The notes: generated by a model from the letters alone, not told the origin. 48,141 nt of DNA from Deltaproteobacteria bacterium RIFCSPLOWO2_12_FULL_60_19 (GCA_001798595.1 MGSS01000107.1:16356-64496), one strand, 5' to 3'. Positions 1 through 8,825 are shown, counted from the first letter of the stretch. A program made the numbers and translations.

Positions 1-402
1 GAACCCGCTGATGCCGTACTTCTTGCCCTTGAGTTGTTCGAGCTTGGTGATTTCCGGGCGGGCAAAGACAATCTGATCGTACTTCGTCTCCACGGCCGCG
101 ACCAGCACCAGGTTGTAGCCGGATAAATTGGCCTGCACGACCGTGCCGATGTTCACGATGGGCGGGTCTCCCGCGGCCAGCGCCATCGTGGCCACCTGCC
201 CGCCTCGAAGAAAGATCGGCTCCACCTCCAGGCCGTACTTCTTGAACAGCCCCATCTCCCTGGCGACCCAGACGTTGCTCTGCCGGAAGCTGAGGGAGGG
301 GTAGCCGATCCTGATCCTTTTCAGTTCTTGGCCGTTCGCTCCTCCTACCGTGAAAAGCTGAACGAGCGCCGCGAAAATCACGATTCTGGAAACAAGCTTC
401 AT
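1..402 (-). CDS. NitT/TauT-type ABC substrate-binding protein, C-terminus cut by window edge
   Basis: This is the first 134 codons of a periplasmic binding protein; the frame is open to base 1. It starts at ATG (402-400) after an AGGTGA ribosome site. Residues 1-24 form a signal peptide. The mature part begins with an IRIGYPSLSFRQSNVWVA-type segment, followed by GLFKKYGLEVEPIFLRGG, the usual opening of NitT/TauT/SsuA-like proteins. A later ITKLEQLKGKKYGISG stretch is the conserved domain-1 segment. It lies 35 bp downstream of another binding protein of the same family and at the end of a permease-permease-ATPase cluster, so it is probably the last operon gene. The ligand cannot be inferred. 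Confidence 0.85.
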   Translation of the reverse strand, partial: MKLVSRIVIFAALVQLFTVGGANGQELKRIRIGYPSLSFRQSNVWVAREMGLFKKYGLEVEPIFLRGGQVATMALAAGDPPIVNIGTVVQANLSGYNLVLVAAVETKYDQIVFARPEITKLEQLKGKKYGISGF

Positions 403-437
403 GAGTCACCTCTTTGTCAGTGTTGTTCTGCGCCGCG

Positions 438-1454
438 TTACTTCCATCCCAGTTGTTTCTTCGCCTCGTCTACCAGCGTGGTGTCGACATAGTGGAGATA
501 TGAAGGAGCTTTCTTGCCTTCGTATCTCCCCGCCTTTTCCCTCAGGTCGAAGGTCTTTTCAATCGCCTGTTTATTGACCGCGCCGTCGACGGGGAAGGGC
601 TTGAATTCTTCTATCATGAAACGGTAATCCGCCTCAGCGGCTTCTCGCGGGCTCTTTAAAATCTTCATATAAATGGCCAGCGTCTCTTCCTTGTTTTTGG
701 GTTCATAGAGCCACCGGGTCGCCTCGGCCATGCCCTTTATAAAGCCGACTACCTGGGCGCGGTTGGACTTGATGTAGTCCTCATTGCCGAACTGAACCAC
801 AAACTGAATCGGCCCTAGATGTTCGTGAAACGTCGTGAGCTTGGTGAAGCCCTCCTGCCGCGCTCTCAGATTGAACGGCGGGCCCATGAAGGTGACCTGC
901 ACCGATCCTCCCTTGAGCGCCGCGTAGCGATCGGGAGAGGTCCCAACGACCAGGAGCTTGTAATCCTTCTCGCTCAACTTATACGCCTTCTCGAAGACCT
1001 CTCTCAGCATCAACGTCGTTCCACCGGTCAGCGAGTCGACGCCGACGGTCTTGCCTTTGAGGTCCGCCCCGGACTTGATCTCCGGCCGGGCCACGACGTC
1101 GTAGGGGATTCTTTCCATCGCCCCGGAGATGATCTTGACCTTGGCGCCTTTCTCCATCGCATCGATCACGTAGTCCGGATTGATCCGCCCGATCGGAATC
1201 GTGTTGCTGAGGACGGCCCGGGTCGTGTTGGTGCCGCCGCGCACGATGATCTCTTCCAGATAGATTCCGTGTTTTTGAAAGAACCGTTTCTCTTCGCCCA
1301 CAAAGAGCGGCCAGCTGGACGCGGTCCGGCCGCTTTGAACGAAGCGGACGGTGGGCAGGCCGGCCTCGCCGGCTTCGACAGAAGAAGGCGAGAGGCAATA
1401 GGCGAGAGGCAATAGGAAGAGAAAAAACAAGATCCTTACTTTTTGTGCGCGCAT
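438..1454 (-). CDS. NitT/TauT-type ABC transporter substrate-binding protein
   Basis: A 338-residue periplasmic binding protein for an importer of the nitrate/taurine/sulfonate class. The signal peptide is about residues 1-29, and the mature protein has the family segments VRFVQSGRTASSWPLFVGE, FFQKHGIYLEEIIVRGG and SGADLKGKTVGVDSLTGG. Start is ATG after a GGGAGG site. It follows the ATPase gene by 55 bp and precedes a second, truncated binding protein. Oddly, the hydrophobic core of the signal peptide (LLPLAYCLSPSS) is encoded by a low-complexity string built of GGCGAGAGGCAATA units (1384-1415), a repeat type found elsewhere in the window outside genes. The ligand is unknown; organic anions or aromatic acids are possible for this class. 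Confidence 0.88.
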   Translation of the reverse strand: MRAQKVRILFFLFLLPLAYCLSPSSVEAGEAGLPTVRFVQSGRTASSWPLFVGEEKRFFQKHGIYLEEIIVRGGTNTTRAVLSNTIPIGRINPDYVIDAMEKGAKVKIISGAMERIPYDVVARPEIKSGADLKGKTVGVDSLTGGTTLMLREVFEKAYKLSEKDYKLLVVGTSPDRYAALKGGSVQVTFMGPPFNLRARQEGFTKLTTFHEHLGPIQFVVQFGNEDYIKSNRAQVVGFIKGMAEATRWLYEPKNKEETLAIYMKILKSPREAAEADYRFMIEEFKPFPVDGAVNKQAIEKTFDLREKAGRYEGKKAPSYLHYVDTTLVDEAKKQLGWK

Positions 1455-1509
1455 AAAACCTCCCTTAACATTACTCCAACACTCCAGTACTCTATCGCTC
1501 CATTTTTCA

Positions 1510-2307
1510 CTACAGCCTGGCGAATCCGCCGGCAGCCTTAACCTCTTCCTCGATCTGCTTCCAGACCACGTTCTCCAGCTCCACGAAGCGATGGTCCGAC
1601 TTTATATCGAGACTTCTCGGGCGCGCAAGCGGGACTGGGAATTCGGACCGCACCCGTCCCGGCCGGTGGCTGAAGACGATCACGCGGTCCGAGAGCAGAA
1701 TCGCCTCCGAAATCATGTGCGTGATGAAAATAACCGTTTTTTTCGTTTGCCACCAGATGCGCAACAATTCGAGCTGCATGAAGGTGCGCGTCTGCGCGTC
1801 CAGGGCGGCGAAGGGTTCGTCCATCAACAGAATTCTCGGGTTTACCGCCAGGGCGCGCGCCAGGTTGATGCGCTGCTGCATTCCGCCGGAGAGCTGATGA
1901 GGGTAATGGTTCTCGAAGCCGGAAAGCCCGACGAGATTCAAGTAATGGCGCGCGGCCTCTTCCGCCTCCTTGGCGGACTTCCGTCCTTCCAGGCCCAGCA
2001 GGACGTTTTTCAAGCTCGTGCGCCACGGCAGCAGCGAGGCCCCCTGGAACACAAAGCCCATGACAAGATCGTTATCGGCGCCGGTCAGCTCCTTCCCGTC
2101 GAGGAAGATCTGCCCCGACGAGGGCGGCATGAGGCCGTTGACGACGCGGAGCAGGGTCGTTTTTCCACAGCCGCTCGGCCCGACGATGCTGACGAATTCC
2201 CCCTCTTTGACGCTCAGGTTGACGTTGTTGAAAATGACGAACGGCTCTTGACCGCCGACGGGGACTTGTTTCGTAAGATTTCTGAGTTCGAGCACGGGTC
2301 CGGCCAT
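1510..2307 (-). CDS. ABC transporter ATPase, NitT/TauT/SsuB family
   Basis: A 265-residue cytoplasmic ATPase that would drive the importer encoded around it. Walker A GPSGCGKTT is at 43-51, the Q-loop is around VFQGASLLPW (87-95), the signature LSGGMQQR is at 139-146, Walker B ILLMDEPFAALD at 159-170, and the H-loop is in FITHMISEA. Length is normal for TauB/SsuB/NrtD proteins and there is no extra C-terminal domain. Its ATG lies 3 bp after the stop of the upstream permease, so translation is probably coupled. Family assignment is firm; the transported substrate is not known. Confidence 0.95.
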   Translation of the reverse strand: MAGPVLELRNLTKQVPVGGQEPFVIFNNVNLSVKEGEFVSIVGPSGCGKTTLLRVVNGLMPPSSGQIFLDGKELTGADNDLVMGFVFQGASLLPWRTSLKNVLLGLEGRKSAKEAEEAARHYLNLVGLSGFENHYPHQLSGGMQQRINLARALAVNPRILLMDEPFAALDAQTRTFMQLELLRIWWQTKKTVIFITHMISEAILLSDRVIVFSHRPGRVRSEFPVPLARPRSLDIKSDHRFVELENVVWKQIEEEVKAAGGFARL

Positions 2308-2310
2308 AAG

Positions 2311-3093
2311 CTATTTTACCAAAAGCTCCTTTCTCCAGGGGCTGGCCAGGTCTTCGATGACTCTCAGTAGTTGAAAGCCGAGAATGCCGAGGATGGCGAA
2401 GACCGCCACGCCGACGAACAAAATGGGCAGGTTCAGCGTCTGCCCGGCAAAGAAGATCAGGTAGCCCAAGCCCTCCGTCGCGCCGAACCACTCGGCTATG
2501 GCGACTCCGGTGAGCCCGCGGCCCACGGCGAGCCTCAGTCCGGCCAGGATGAAGGGAACCGAGGCGGGCAGGAGAATTTTCATGAACAAGCTGCCGCGCG
2601 ACAGCCGGAAAGAACGGCCCACCTCCACGAATTCCCGGCTCACCACCCGCATGCCGTAGAAAGAGTTGATGAGAATAGGGAAGACGCAGCCCAGGAAGAC
2701 GATGATGACTTTCGCCGCGAGATCGATGCCCAACCAGAGCAGGATGACGGGGGCGAAGGCGATGCGCGGGGTCGTGTAAAGCGCGGTCATCCAGGGATTG
2801 ACGTAATCTCTCACGGCCGGACTGAGCGCCATCAGAAAGCCGATCGGCACCCCGACCACGGTGGCGAGGACCATCCCCTGAAGGAAAATCCAGGAGCTGG
2901 CGTAGAGGTGCGGGTAGAGATCGGCCGTGACGAACAGCATCTCATAGGCTTTGGCGATCACCACCAGGGGGGAAACCAGCAGCGTCGCGTCGTTGACGAC
3001 GTGGGTTGCGAGCGCGTGCCACAGGACGAGGCCGCTAAAGATCGAGATAGGCTTCAGCATGGTCCAGGCGATGTTCTTATAAGAGGCCTGCAT
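2311..3093 (-). CDS. ABC transporter permease, NitT/TauT/SsuC family
   Basis: An inner-membrane permease with about six hydrophobic helices. It has the cytoplasmic EAA-type loop EVGRSFRLSRGSLFMKILLP, characteristic of binding-protein-dependent permeases. The frame extends upstream to a TTG at 3126, but those first 11 codons come from an AT-rich low-complexity string between the genes. I prefer ATG 3093 (260 residues); ATG 3060 (249 residues) is also possible, and neither has a clear Shine-Dalgarno. It is the second permease of the cluster, 86 bp after the first, and touches the ATPase gene. Two different permeases fit a heterodimeric channel. Confidence 0.9.
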   Translation of the reverse strand: MQASYKNIAWTMLKPISIFSGLVLWHALATHVVNDATLLVSPLVVIAKAYEMLFVTADLYPHLYASSWIFLQGMVLATVVGVPIGFLMALSPAVRDYVNPWMTALYTTPRIAFAPVILLWLGIDLAAKVIIVFLGCVFPILINSFYGMRVVSREFVEVGRSFRLSRGSLFMKILLPASVPFILAGLRLAVGRGLTGVAIAEWFGATEGLGYLIFFAGQTLNLPILFVGVAVFAILGILGFQLLRVIEDLASPWRKELLVK

Positions 3094-3179
3094 TGCAAAA
3101 TGCAAAGTGCAAATTGAAAAATGCAAAATTACGGAAGAATTTGACTTTTACAATTTTCATTTTGAATTCTCAGTTTGAC
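3094..3179. repeat. AT-rich low-complexity string between permease genes
   Basis: Composed of degenerate 7-10 nt units such as AAAATGCAAAGTGCAAATTG and AATTTTCATTTTGAATTC. The composition is quite unlike the GC-rich genes on both sides. The same kind of string recurs at 16568-16618, 37991-38059 and 39541-39575, always at gene borders. No promoter or terminator can be assigned inside it. Confidence 0.6.
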
Positions 3180-3941
3180 CTACCACTCAGCCGTTTCGCG
3201 CCAGGGGGCGAGCTTCTGTTCCGCCTTTTTGATCAGCGTGAAGCTTCCCATCCCCATCCCCGCGAGGAGAAGCACCGTCACAAAGAGCTTGGGGCTGTCC
3301 CAGGTTTCCGACGCGTCTCGCAGGAGATAGCCCAAACCGGCGTTGGCGGCCATCAGCTCCGCGACGATCACTCCAAGCATCGCCCGGCCGACTCCCAGCC
3401 GCATTCCCGTGACGATGTAGGGGAGCGCCGCCGGGAGGCGGATCTTAAAGGTGTTTTGCCGGGGATTGAGACGCAGCGACTTGGAGAGTTCCAGCCAGGT
3501 GGGATCGATGTTTTTGATTCCCGCCGCGGTATTCAACATGATGGCGACAGCGGTGATCTTGAACACCACGATCACCTTCGAAACCATGCCGATGCCGAAC
3601 CAGATGATGATGAAAGGCACGAAGGCCACGACGGGAATGGAGTAAAGCGTTGCGATCCACGGATCCATCACGTCGTCGAACCATTTATACCGGCCCATGA
3701 AGTAGCCGAAGAGGATGCCGACGACGCAGGCCGTGCTGAAGCCGCAGACGAACTCGAAGAGGGTGGCGAGGAGATGCTTGTTGAGCTGGCCGGTCGCGCC
3801 CAGCTCCCATAGCGTGCGGAGGACGCTGCTCGGCGGCGGAATGAGAAGCTCGTTCTCGAGCAGCAGGCGCGTCAAAATCTCCCACAGCGCAAGCCCGGCG
3901 AAAATCGAGACCAGACCGCGGCGGAGCTCTTTGCTAAGCAA
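3180..3941 (-). CDS. ABC transporter permease, NitT/TauT/SsuC family
   Basis: A 253-residue inner-membrane permease, first of the two in this cluster. Hydrophobic helices include GLALWEILTRLLL near residues 15-27, TACVVGILFGYFMG and LFVTVLLLAGMGMGSF. The cytoplasmic EAA-like loop is around LELSKSLRLNPRQNTFKIRLPAALPYI. Start is TTG at 3941, preceded by AGAGGTGA about 7 nt upstream. It begins 19 bp after the stop of the large TPR protein, so transporter and envelope proteins may be cotranscribed. The two permeases differ clearly, so this is not a recent duplication. Confidence 0.9.
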   Translation of the reverse strand: MLSKELRRGLVSIFAGLALWEILTRLLLENELLIPPPSSVLRTLWELGATGQLNKHLLATLFEFVCGFSTACVVGILFGYFMGRYKWFDDVMDPWIATLYSIPVVAFVPFIIIWFGIGMVSKVIVVFKITAVAIMLNTAAGIKNIDPTWLELSKSLRLNPRQNTFKIRLPAALPYIVTGMRLGVGRAMLGVIVAELMAANAGLGYLLRDASETWDSPKLFVTVLLLAGMGMGSFTLIKKAEQKLAPWRETAEW

Positions 3942-3960
3942 GCGAGGTCACCTCTCTCCG

Positions 3961-6477
3961 CTAGCGGTAGAGTTCCGGGTCTTCACCCTTGTCTCTGGAA
4001 AGGTGAATTTTGGGGGAGAGAGAAAATCTTCCGGGGCGCCCCTGCACCATAAAATCCACGGGGATGAAGCCCTTGAGCAGCGGGATGGGGAGTTGTACTC
4101 CGCCGAACGGGCTCCTTTCATCGGTGCCGAACATGAACTTGTCCCCCCACAGCCCGGCCGGAAGTCCTCCGCTCAGATTGACGCCGCTCGCCGAGATGCT
4201 GCCCTGAATGGGCGGAAGTTTGTTTCTGAGAGTGGGGTCTCTCTCGGTCTCGGTCATGAGTTGATGGTCGAGGATCTTCGGGTAGGCGGTTGTGGAGGCG
4301 CCGGCCTCGCGCACTAGAGTGAATGTGGTCTCATCGGTCCCCTTGTCCGCCGGCTTTTTTGCCAGTTGGCCGCCGACGATCGACGACGGCAGGTTCTTGA
4401 TTCCTCCCTGACTCCCCTTCGTCCTCGTATCGGCGCTCGCCATCGCCAGGTCATAGTTGCGCGATCTCAGAGCCATCTGAAAACGCTCGCTCGTTTGCGG
4501 GGCCATGGGATAAGTTTGGCTGCGGACTCCCCACGCAGTCTGGAGATGGAGCAAAATCTCATTCTGACCGAGCAGGCTGATCCCTCGGTCCGCCAGTTCC
4601 ATGTTGGTCAAGTTACCGTCGAAGAGCGAAGGCTTGAGCCTGAGCCCTTGAGGGCCGACGAGCTCCGGGTTCTCCATTAGAAACTGCTTGCTCATGCGCA
4701 GCCCCTGATTTTCGATCTTGGTCAGACGGGCGAGCCGCTGCGTCGCCTCTTTGGCCGCTTCGCTCTCCGGATATTCGTCCAGGATCGCCTTCAAGTACAG
4801 CTCCTGCGCGCTTCGATCGCCGCTTTTAGCCGCCGTCTGAAGCAGACTCTTCGCCGCTTTGTCCTTCAGATCGGCGATCTTTTTCTCCGAGGCCCGGCCG
4901 GACAGCTGATGGTACTCGATCGCCTTCTCGTACATCTCCTTGTCGGCGTAGGCGTCGGCCAGCACGCTGTAAACCTCCGTGGCGCTCTCCGATTCCGGGT
5001 GGCTGCGGATGTATTCCACGCCGCGATCGATTACCGTCTCGTAAGAGATCGGATTGTTGGTGAGAACCTGAAACAGGTTGGTGCCGACAATGATCATGTT
5101 CGCCGCCGCGATCGAAGGGCCGGCGGCCGGACCGCCGGTGACGAGCGGCCCCGTGGCCATCATCAGATTTTTTCTGAGAAAGTCGTCTCCCAAGAGGACG
5201 TATTTCACGGTTTTGAGCCGATGGTCCGTGCGCGCCTGTTGGAAAGATCCCAGCAGGTTGTACTCCGCGCTGGAGAGCAGCGCCTCGGCCCGGCTTCTTT
5301 CATGCGGGGCGTTGGCGGCGCGCGCGACTTGGCGAAGGATCTGCTTGGCCTCCTCATGTTGACCTTTGATATCGAGCGCAACGGCCTCCGCGTCGCGGGC
5401 CGATGCCGCCAGCGGGCCTTTCTGGCTGGCCTCAGCCAGCGCGCGGGCGCGGGCTTCGATCTGCTCGGCGTCCCTCAGCGCCAGCGCGTCGAGCAAATCC
5501 TTGACCTCCGGCGGCTCCGGCGCGCTCGCGCCTTGGGCCGCGGGCGGAACGACCGTCAACGCGCGCTGCGTCTTCTCCTCCCGTTGCTGCAAGCGATTGC
5601 TCAGCTGTTCGGCGCCGCTCTCGGCCTCGCGCGAAGAGGGATCGGTCAGGGAAGCCGACTCGTAATGAAACGCCGCCTTGGTCCACTCTTTGTTGTCGAC
5701 CGCCTCGTCGGCTTTTTCCACCTGCTTTTGCGCCAGGGCGCGCCGCTTCTTTTTTTCCAGCGCGTCGATCTGTTTTCGGATTTCCGGATTCTTGGGGTCG
5801 TCGGGGTAGCGCTTGAGATGCTCTTGGAGCAGGGCGAGGGCCCTTCTCTCTTCGCTGGGCATGTCGGAGGAGCCTAAGGCCATCAGCTGCTGCACCGCGG
5901 TGTCGGCGGCGGCGCCTGCGTAGTTGCCCGCCAGCACGCTCATCAGGTCGACGGAGCTGAGCACGCGGTTGACCACGCTGCCCCAACGGTTCGTCGCGCT
6001 GGTTTTGAGGAGATCGTTGGCCCGGGTCAGCTCGTCATTCTTGATTCTCGATTCCACGATCTGCCGGTGGCCGGGCGCGAGGGAGAAGGAGAGGGCGTTG
6101 CGTTGCGCCTCCAGATAGGCCTCCCGGTCGCGGATCGTGTTGCTTTGGAGATCGAGAACGTATCCCGTGAGACCCGTGGAAGCGCCGCGCTCTTTTTTCA
6201 GTTGGGCGTCCCGCTCGGCAAAGAAGCGGACGTGGCCGGCCAGCTCTTCGTCTTTGCGAGTCAGGGCGTCGATCATCGCGGCGCGCGCCCGTTTATCGAC
6301 GTCGTCGGGAAAAAACTGCGGGGCGGGAGGCGGCTGGTCGAACGGATCGTATTCGGGCAAGGGATTGAGAATTTTTTCCAGCGGCTCCGCGGCGTCCTGC
6401 GCGGCGGCGCCCGCAGCCGGGCCGAGGCATGCGGTCAACAACAGAAACAGTAGCGGTAGTTTGCGCCTGCCGGTCAC
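3961..6477 (-). CDS. Large TPR-type exported or lipoprotein, function unknown
   Basis: 838 residues. The N-terminus is a signal sequence with a possible lipobox (LTAC, about residues 14-17). Residues 80-560 are strongly alpha-helical with repeated Ala/Leu/Glu patterns resembling tetratricopeptide or Sel1-like repeats, for example around EVYSVLADAYADKEMYEKAI and ELYLKAILDEYPESEAA. The last 200 residues are Gly/Pro-rich and probably beta. Start is GTG at 6477, sharing GTGA with the stop of the upstream lipoprotein, so the two are translationally coupled. I do not recognise the family. A scaffold or assembly role in the envelope is a reasonable guess only. The ABC importer follows 19 bp downstream. 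Confidence 0.8.
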   Translation of the reverse strand: MTGRRKLPLLFLLLTACLGPAAGAAAQDAAEPLEKILNPLPEYDPFDQPPPAPQFFPDDVDKRARAAMIDALTRKDEELAGHVRFFAERDAQLKKERGASTGLTGYVLDLQSNTIRDREAYLEAQRNALSFSLAPGHRQIVESRIKNDELTRANDLLKTSATNRWGSVVNRVLSSVDLMSVLAGNYAGAAADTAVQQLMALGSSDMPSEERRALALLQEHLKRYPDDPKNPEIRKQIDALEKKKRRALAQKQVEKADEAVDNKEWTKAAFHYESASLTDPSSREAESGAEQLSNRLQQREEKTQRALTVVPPAAQGASAPEPPEVKDLLDALALRDAEQIEARARALAEASQKGPLAASARDAEAVALDIKGQHEEAKQILRQVARAANAPHERSRAEALLSSAEYNLLGSFQQARTDHRLKTVKYVLLGDDFLRKNLMMATGPLVTGGPAAGPSIAAANMIIVGTNLFQVLTNNPISYETVIDRGVEYIRSHPESESATEVYSVLADAYADKEMYEKAIEYHQLSGRASEKKIADLKDKAAKSLLQTAAKSGDRSAQELYLKAILDEYPESEAAKEATQRLARLTKIENQGLRMSKQFLMENPELVGPQGLRLKPSLFDGNLTNMELADRGISLLGQNEILLHLQTAWGVRSQTYPMAPQTSERFQMALRSRNYDLAMASADTRTKGSQGGIKNLPSSIVGGQLAKKPADKGTDETTFTLVREAGASTTAYPKILDHQLMTETERDPTLRNKLPPIQGSISASGVNLSGGLPAGLWGDKFMFGTDERSPFGGVQLPIPLLKGFIPVDFMVQGRPGRFSLSPKIHLSRDKGEDPELYR

Positions 6478-7430
6478 CGGCTAAGCCTCCTCATCTTTTC
6501 GCTCAGCCCCCGCAGCCCCTCGATCTTTCCCTGGGCCTCGATTTTCTCTACGATCCCGTCTACCTGCGCAACCTCCGTATAGAGCCTTAGCGCGGACTTT
6601 GCAAGTTGCTCGAAAACGCCCAGGTCGAACGACAACCCTTCGGGGTCGTTCTGCGCCGCGTACTCCCGCGCCAGGACGACGTAGAAATCGCCGAAGTCCA
6701 AGAGGTAGCGGTAGTAGTTCTTGCTCTGGCGGTGTTTGGTGACGAGCTGGCTGTAACCCAGGATGCCGAGCTGGTTGCCCTCCCGCAAGCGGTAGCGGTT
6801 GAACTCGACGAACATGACCTTGGCGCGGTCGATTCTCTCCTCCTCGACGCGCGCCAGGTATTCATACGGCGTCCCCTGGTATTTGCGGATCAGCGCGTTC
6901 CAGGCCTCGACCCGGTCGTCGAGCGCCTTGATGTATTCAAAGGGGTCCTGAGCAGAGACCGGCTGGTCGAGGATCTGTTTGAAGGTTTCCAGCGCTTCGA
7001 CGTTCTTGGCCGCCTGCGCTCCCAGCTGCCCGTCCAGGCCGGCGACCTTGCGGTAGTGGGCGAGGGCCTGATCGTAGTCTCTCAGCCTCTCATAGGCGGT
7101 CGCTTTGCTGAACCCGACGATATCAGGAAACTGCCGGGGATTTTTTTTCTCGTAATCTTCGAGGCGGATCAGCGTCGCCTTCATCACGTTCACGCCGGTC
7201 ACGTCTTTGGCGATGGGAAAGCGGTAAAGGTCGTCGCGCGACGCGCGTTGGAAGTCCTTCACGATGTCCATCAGATTGGCGGCGGGGACATACTGGGGCT
7301 CGGAGGTGATGCGGGTGGAGCAAGCGCTAAGAACCAGCCCCGCCAGGAGCGCCGCGCAAATTTTAGATTTTAGATTTTTCCGCCGGAGGCGGATCAGCCT
7401 CTGGCTGAGGATTTTAATTTTCGATTTCAA
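6474..7430 (-). CDS. TPR-containing outer-membrane-type lipoprotein
   Basis: 318 residues with a basic N-region, a hydrophobic stretch AALLAGLVLSAC and a lipobox Cys at about 37, so a lipoprotein is predicted. The rest is helical; AYERLRDYDQALAHYRKVA looks like a TPR unit. Start is taken as TTG 7430; no ATG lies before the lipobox in this frame. The lysine-rich N-region KSKIKIL...NLKSKI is encoded by strings of AAAATCTAAAATTT type, again repeat-like. The stop overlaps the next gene by 4 nt (GTGA). The 196 bp upstream is a divergent region shared with the membrane protein at 7627. Function is unknown; with the 838-residue partner it could form an envelope complex. Confidence 0.78.
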   Translation of the reverse strand: MKSKIKILSQRLIRLRRKNLKSKICAALLAGLVLSACSTRITSEPQYVPAANLMDIVKDFQRASRDDLYRFPIAKDVTGVNVMKATLIRLEDYEKKNPRQFPDIVGFSKATAYERLRDYDQALAHYRKVAGLDGQLGAQAAKNVEALETFKQILDQPVSAQDPFEYIKALDDRVEAWNALIRKYQGTPYEYLARVEEERIDRAKVMFVEFNRYRLREGNQLGILGYSQLVTKHRQSKNYYRYLLDFGDFYVVLAREYAAQNDPEGLSFDLGVFEQLAKSALRLYTEVAQVDGIVEKIEAQGKIEGLRGLSEKMRRLSR

Positions 7431-7626
7431 GACGTTTTCTTCTTACCTCGGGAGGTTTGCTTGACCGCGCGGGGTCTCGATGCAGCCGGACATAACGTCG
7501 CGAACTCCCGGCGCGCCCGATTCAAGGCGATTTTTTCCGAAGTCTCGGGGTAAGTCAAGCGAAGAGATAGTCCGGAAGAAATTCTTCTTGTATTACCGGG
7601 CGCGGTGATGATAAAAAACACATCTT

Positions 7627-8454
7627 ATGAACATGCTCCGATTCAAGGCAAGCCCGGTTCAGTACGGGCTCATGCTCCTCGGCCTGCTTCTGCTCGCTCC
7701 CGCCGCCGGGTTTGTGTCGCAGCAACCCTGGGCGCTCAGTCTCTGGCCCTGGCCGGAGCGCCAGTTGACCTATGTCTTTCTCGGGTCCATCGTTGCGGCC
7801 GTGGCCGCCGGCCTCGGCCGGGTCGGCTTTGCCGCCGAATGGGGCGGGCTGGCGGCCGGAGCGCTGGACCTTTTTATCACCGCGAGCGGCGCAGCCTATT
7901 TTTTATTTCAAATGCCCGCTCAAAAGAACCAGCCGGACGTTCAGCTCCATGCGTGGGCGGCTCTTTCGATCGGGCTCATCGGCGCGCTGCTCTTCGTTTG
8001 GGCCCAGCGCCAGCCCGAGAGCGATCCGTCTCCGACCCCGCCTCCCGTCCTTATCTCCTACGGCGTCTTCGTCGTCCTCTTGTCTTTCGCCGGCATGGCG
8101 CTCATCATGAGAGAGTCGGGCATCCTGCCCTGGCGCTTGCGCGCGGCATTTTCTTCCGTGTTGCTGGGTTGGATTTTTATCGGTAATGCGTTCTACTTTC
8201 TCTATGCGTTGATATTTCCCCACTGGCGCAACGCGCGCGCGCAACTGTGGAGCCTATTGGCTTTCGTCATGGTAATGTTCCCGTTTTATGTGGCGTACGT
8301 GGTGGAGGTGTTCTCCGCTCCACGGGCGCGCAGGCTGAGTCTGGCGATCTCGCTCGTGGCGATGATCTATAGCGCCGCCCTGGCCGCGTGCTATTTATGG
8401 CCGTCTCGCTCCGCGCCTCCGCCGGGCGAAGGGGCGGATGCCTCGCCGGGATGA
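7627..8454 (+). CDS. Polytopic membrane protein of unknown function
   Basis: 275 residues with about eight hydrophobic segments, the first at residues 13-31 (YGLMLLGLLLLAPAAGF) and the last near 240-258. The C-terminal tail is short and Pro/Gly-rich. No catalytic or transport motif is recognisable, so I assign no function. ATG 7627 is preceded by AT-rich sequence without a good ribosome site. It is divergent from the TPR lipoprotein and ends 13 bp from the convergent cupin gene. Confidence 0.75.
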   Translation: MNMLRFKASPVQYGLMLLGLLLLAPAAGFVSQQPWALSLWPWPERQLTYVFLGSIVAAVAAGLGRVGFAAEWGGLAAGALDLFITASGAAYFLFQMPAQKNQPDVQLHAWAALSIGLIGALLFVWAQRQPESDPSPTPPPVLISYGVFVVLLSFAGMALIMRESGILPWRLRAAFSSVLLGWIFIGNAFYFLYALIFPHWRNARAQLWSLLAFVMVMFPFYVAYVVEVFSAPRARRLSLAISLVAMIYSAALAACYLWPSRSAPPPGEGADASPG

Positions 8455-8467
8455 CTCGCCCGCGCCC

Positions 8468-8806
8468 CTATCCTGTTTTAATCAGCGAGTAGAAGAGCAC
8501 CAGATCGCTGTTTTTGCCGGCGGCGAAATCGTGCGGCGCGCCCCTCGGAATATGGCAGATCGTTCCCCTGCTGAGCGAAATCCTGCGGCCATCGATCCTG
8601 AGCCGCCCGCGGCCTTTCAGCACCTGGCAGAGCACGTCCTTGTCCCGATGTTTGATCTGTTTCGCATCGCCCTGTTTTCTCGGACTGAACGAGATCAGGC
8701 CGGCGCTCAGCCTCGGCCCATCCACCAGGCTCGTGTAGCGGATTTCCTCGTTGAGCTTTTTGAGGCGCTTGACTGCCTGCTGGATCGTGACAACCTTCAT
8801 TTCCAT
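8468..8806 (-). CDS. Small single-domain cupin protein
   Basis: 112 residues. Residues 40-105 form a cupin barrel: KHRDKDVLCQVLKGRGRLRIDG corresponds to cupin motif 1, and GTICHIPRGAPHDFAAG to motif 2 with its His. The motif-1 acidic position is D rather than E and only one clear His is present there, so metal binding is uncertain. The N-terminal 35 residues are helical. Such proteins are often sensors or isomerase/dioxygenase-like enzymes; no substrate can be suggested. The gene stands alone between a convergent membrane protein and a repeat. Confidence 0.75.
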   Translation of the reverse strand: MEMKVVTIQQAVKRLKKLNEEIRYTSLVDGPRLSAGLISFSPRKQGDAKQIKHRDKDVLCQVLKGRGRLRIDGRRISLSRGTICHIPRGAPHDFAAGKNSDLVLFYSLIKTG

Positions 8807-8825
8807 CCTGGGCGGGCATGAGGGG

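Noticed and set aside
3060-3126. TTG 3126 as start of the permease
   Set aside because: Its codons up to 3094 come from the AT-rich string, there is no ribosome site, and ATG 3093 gives the normal family length.
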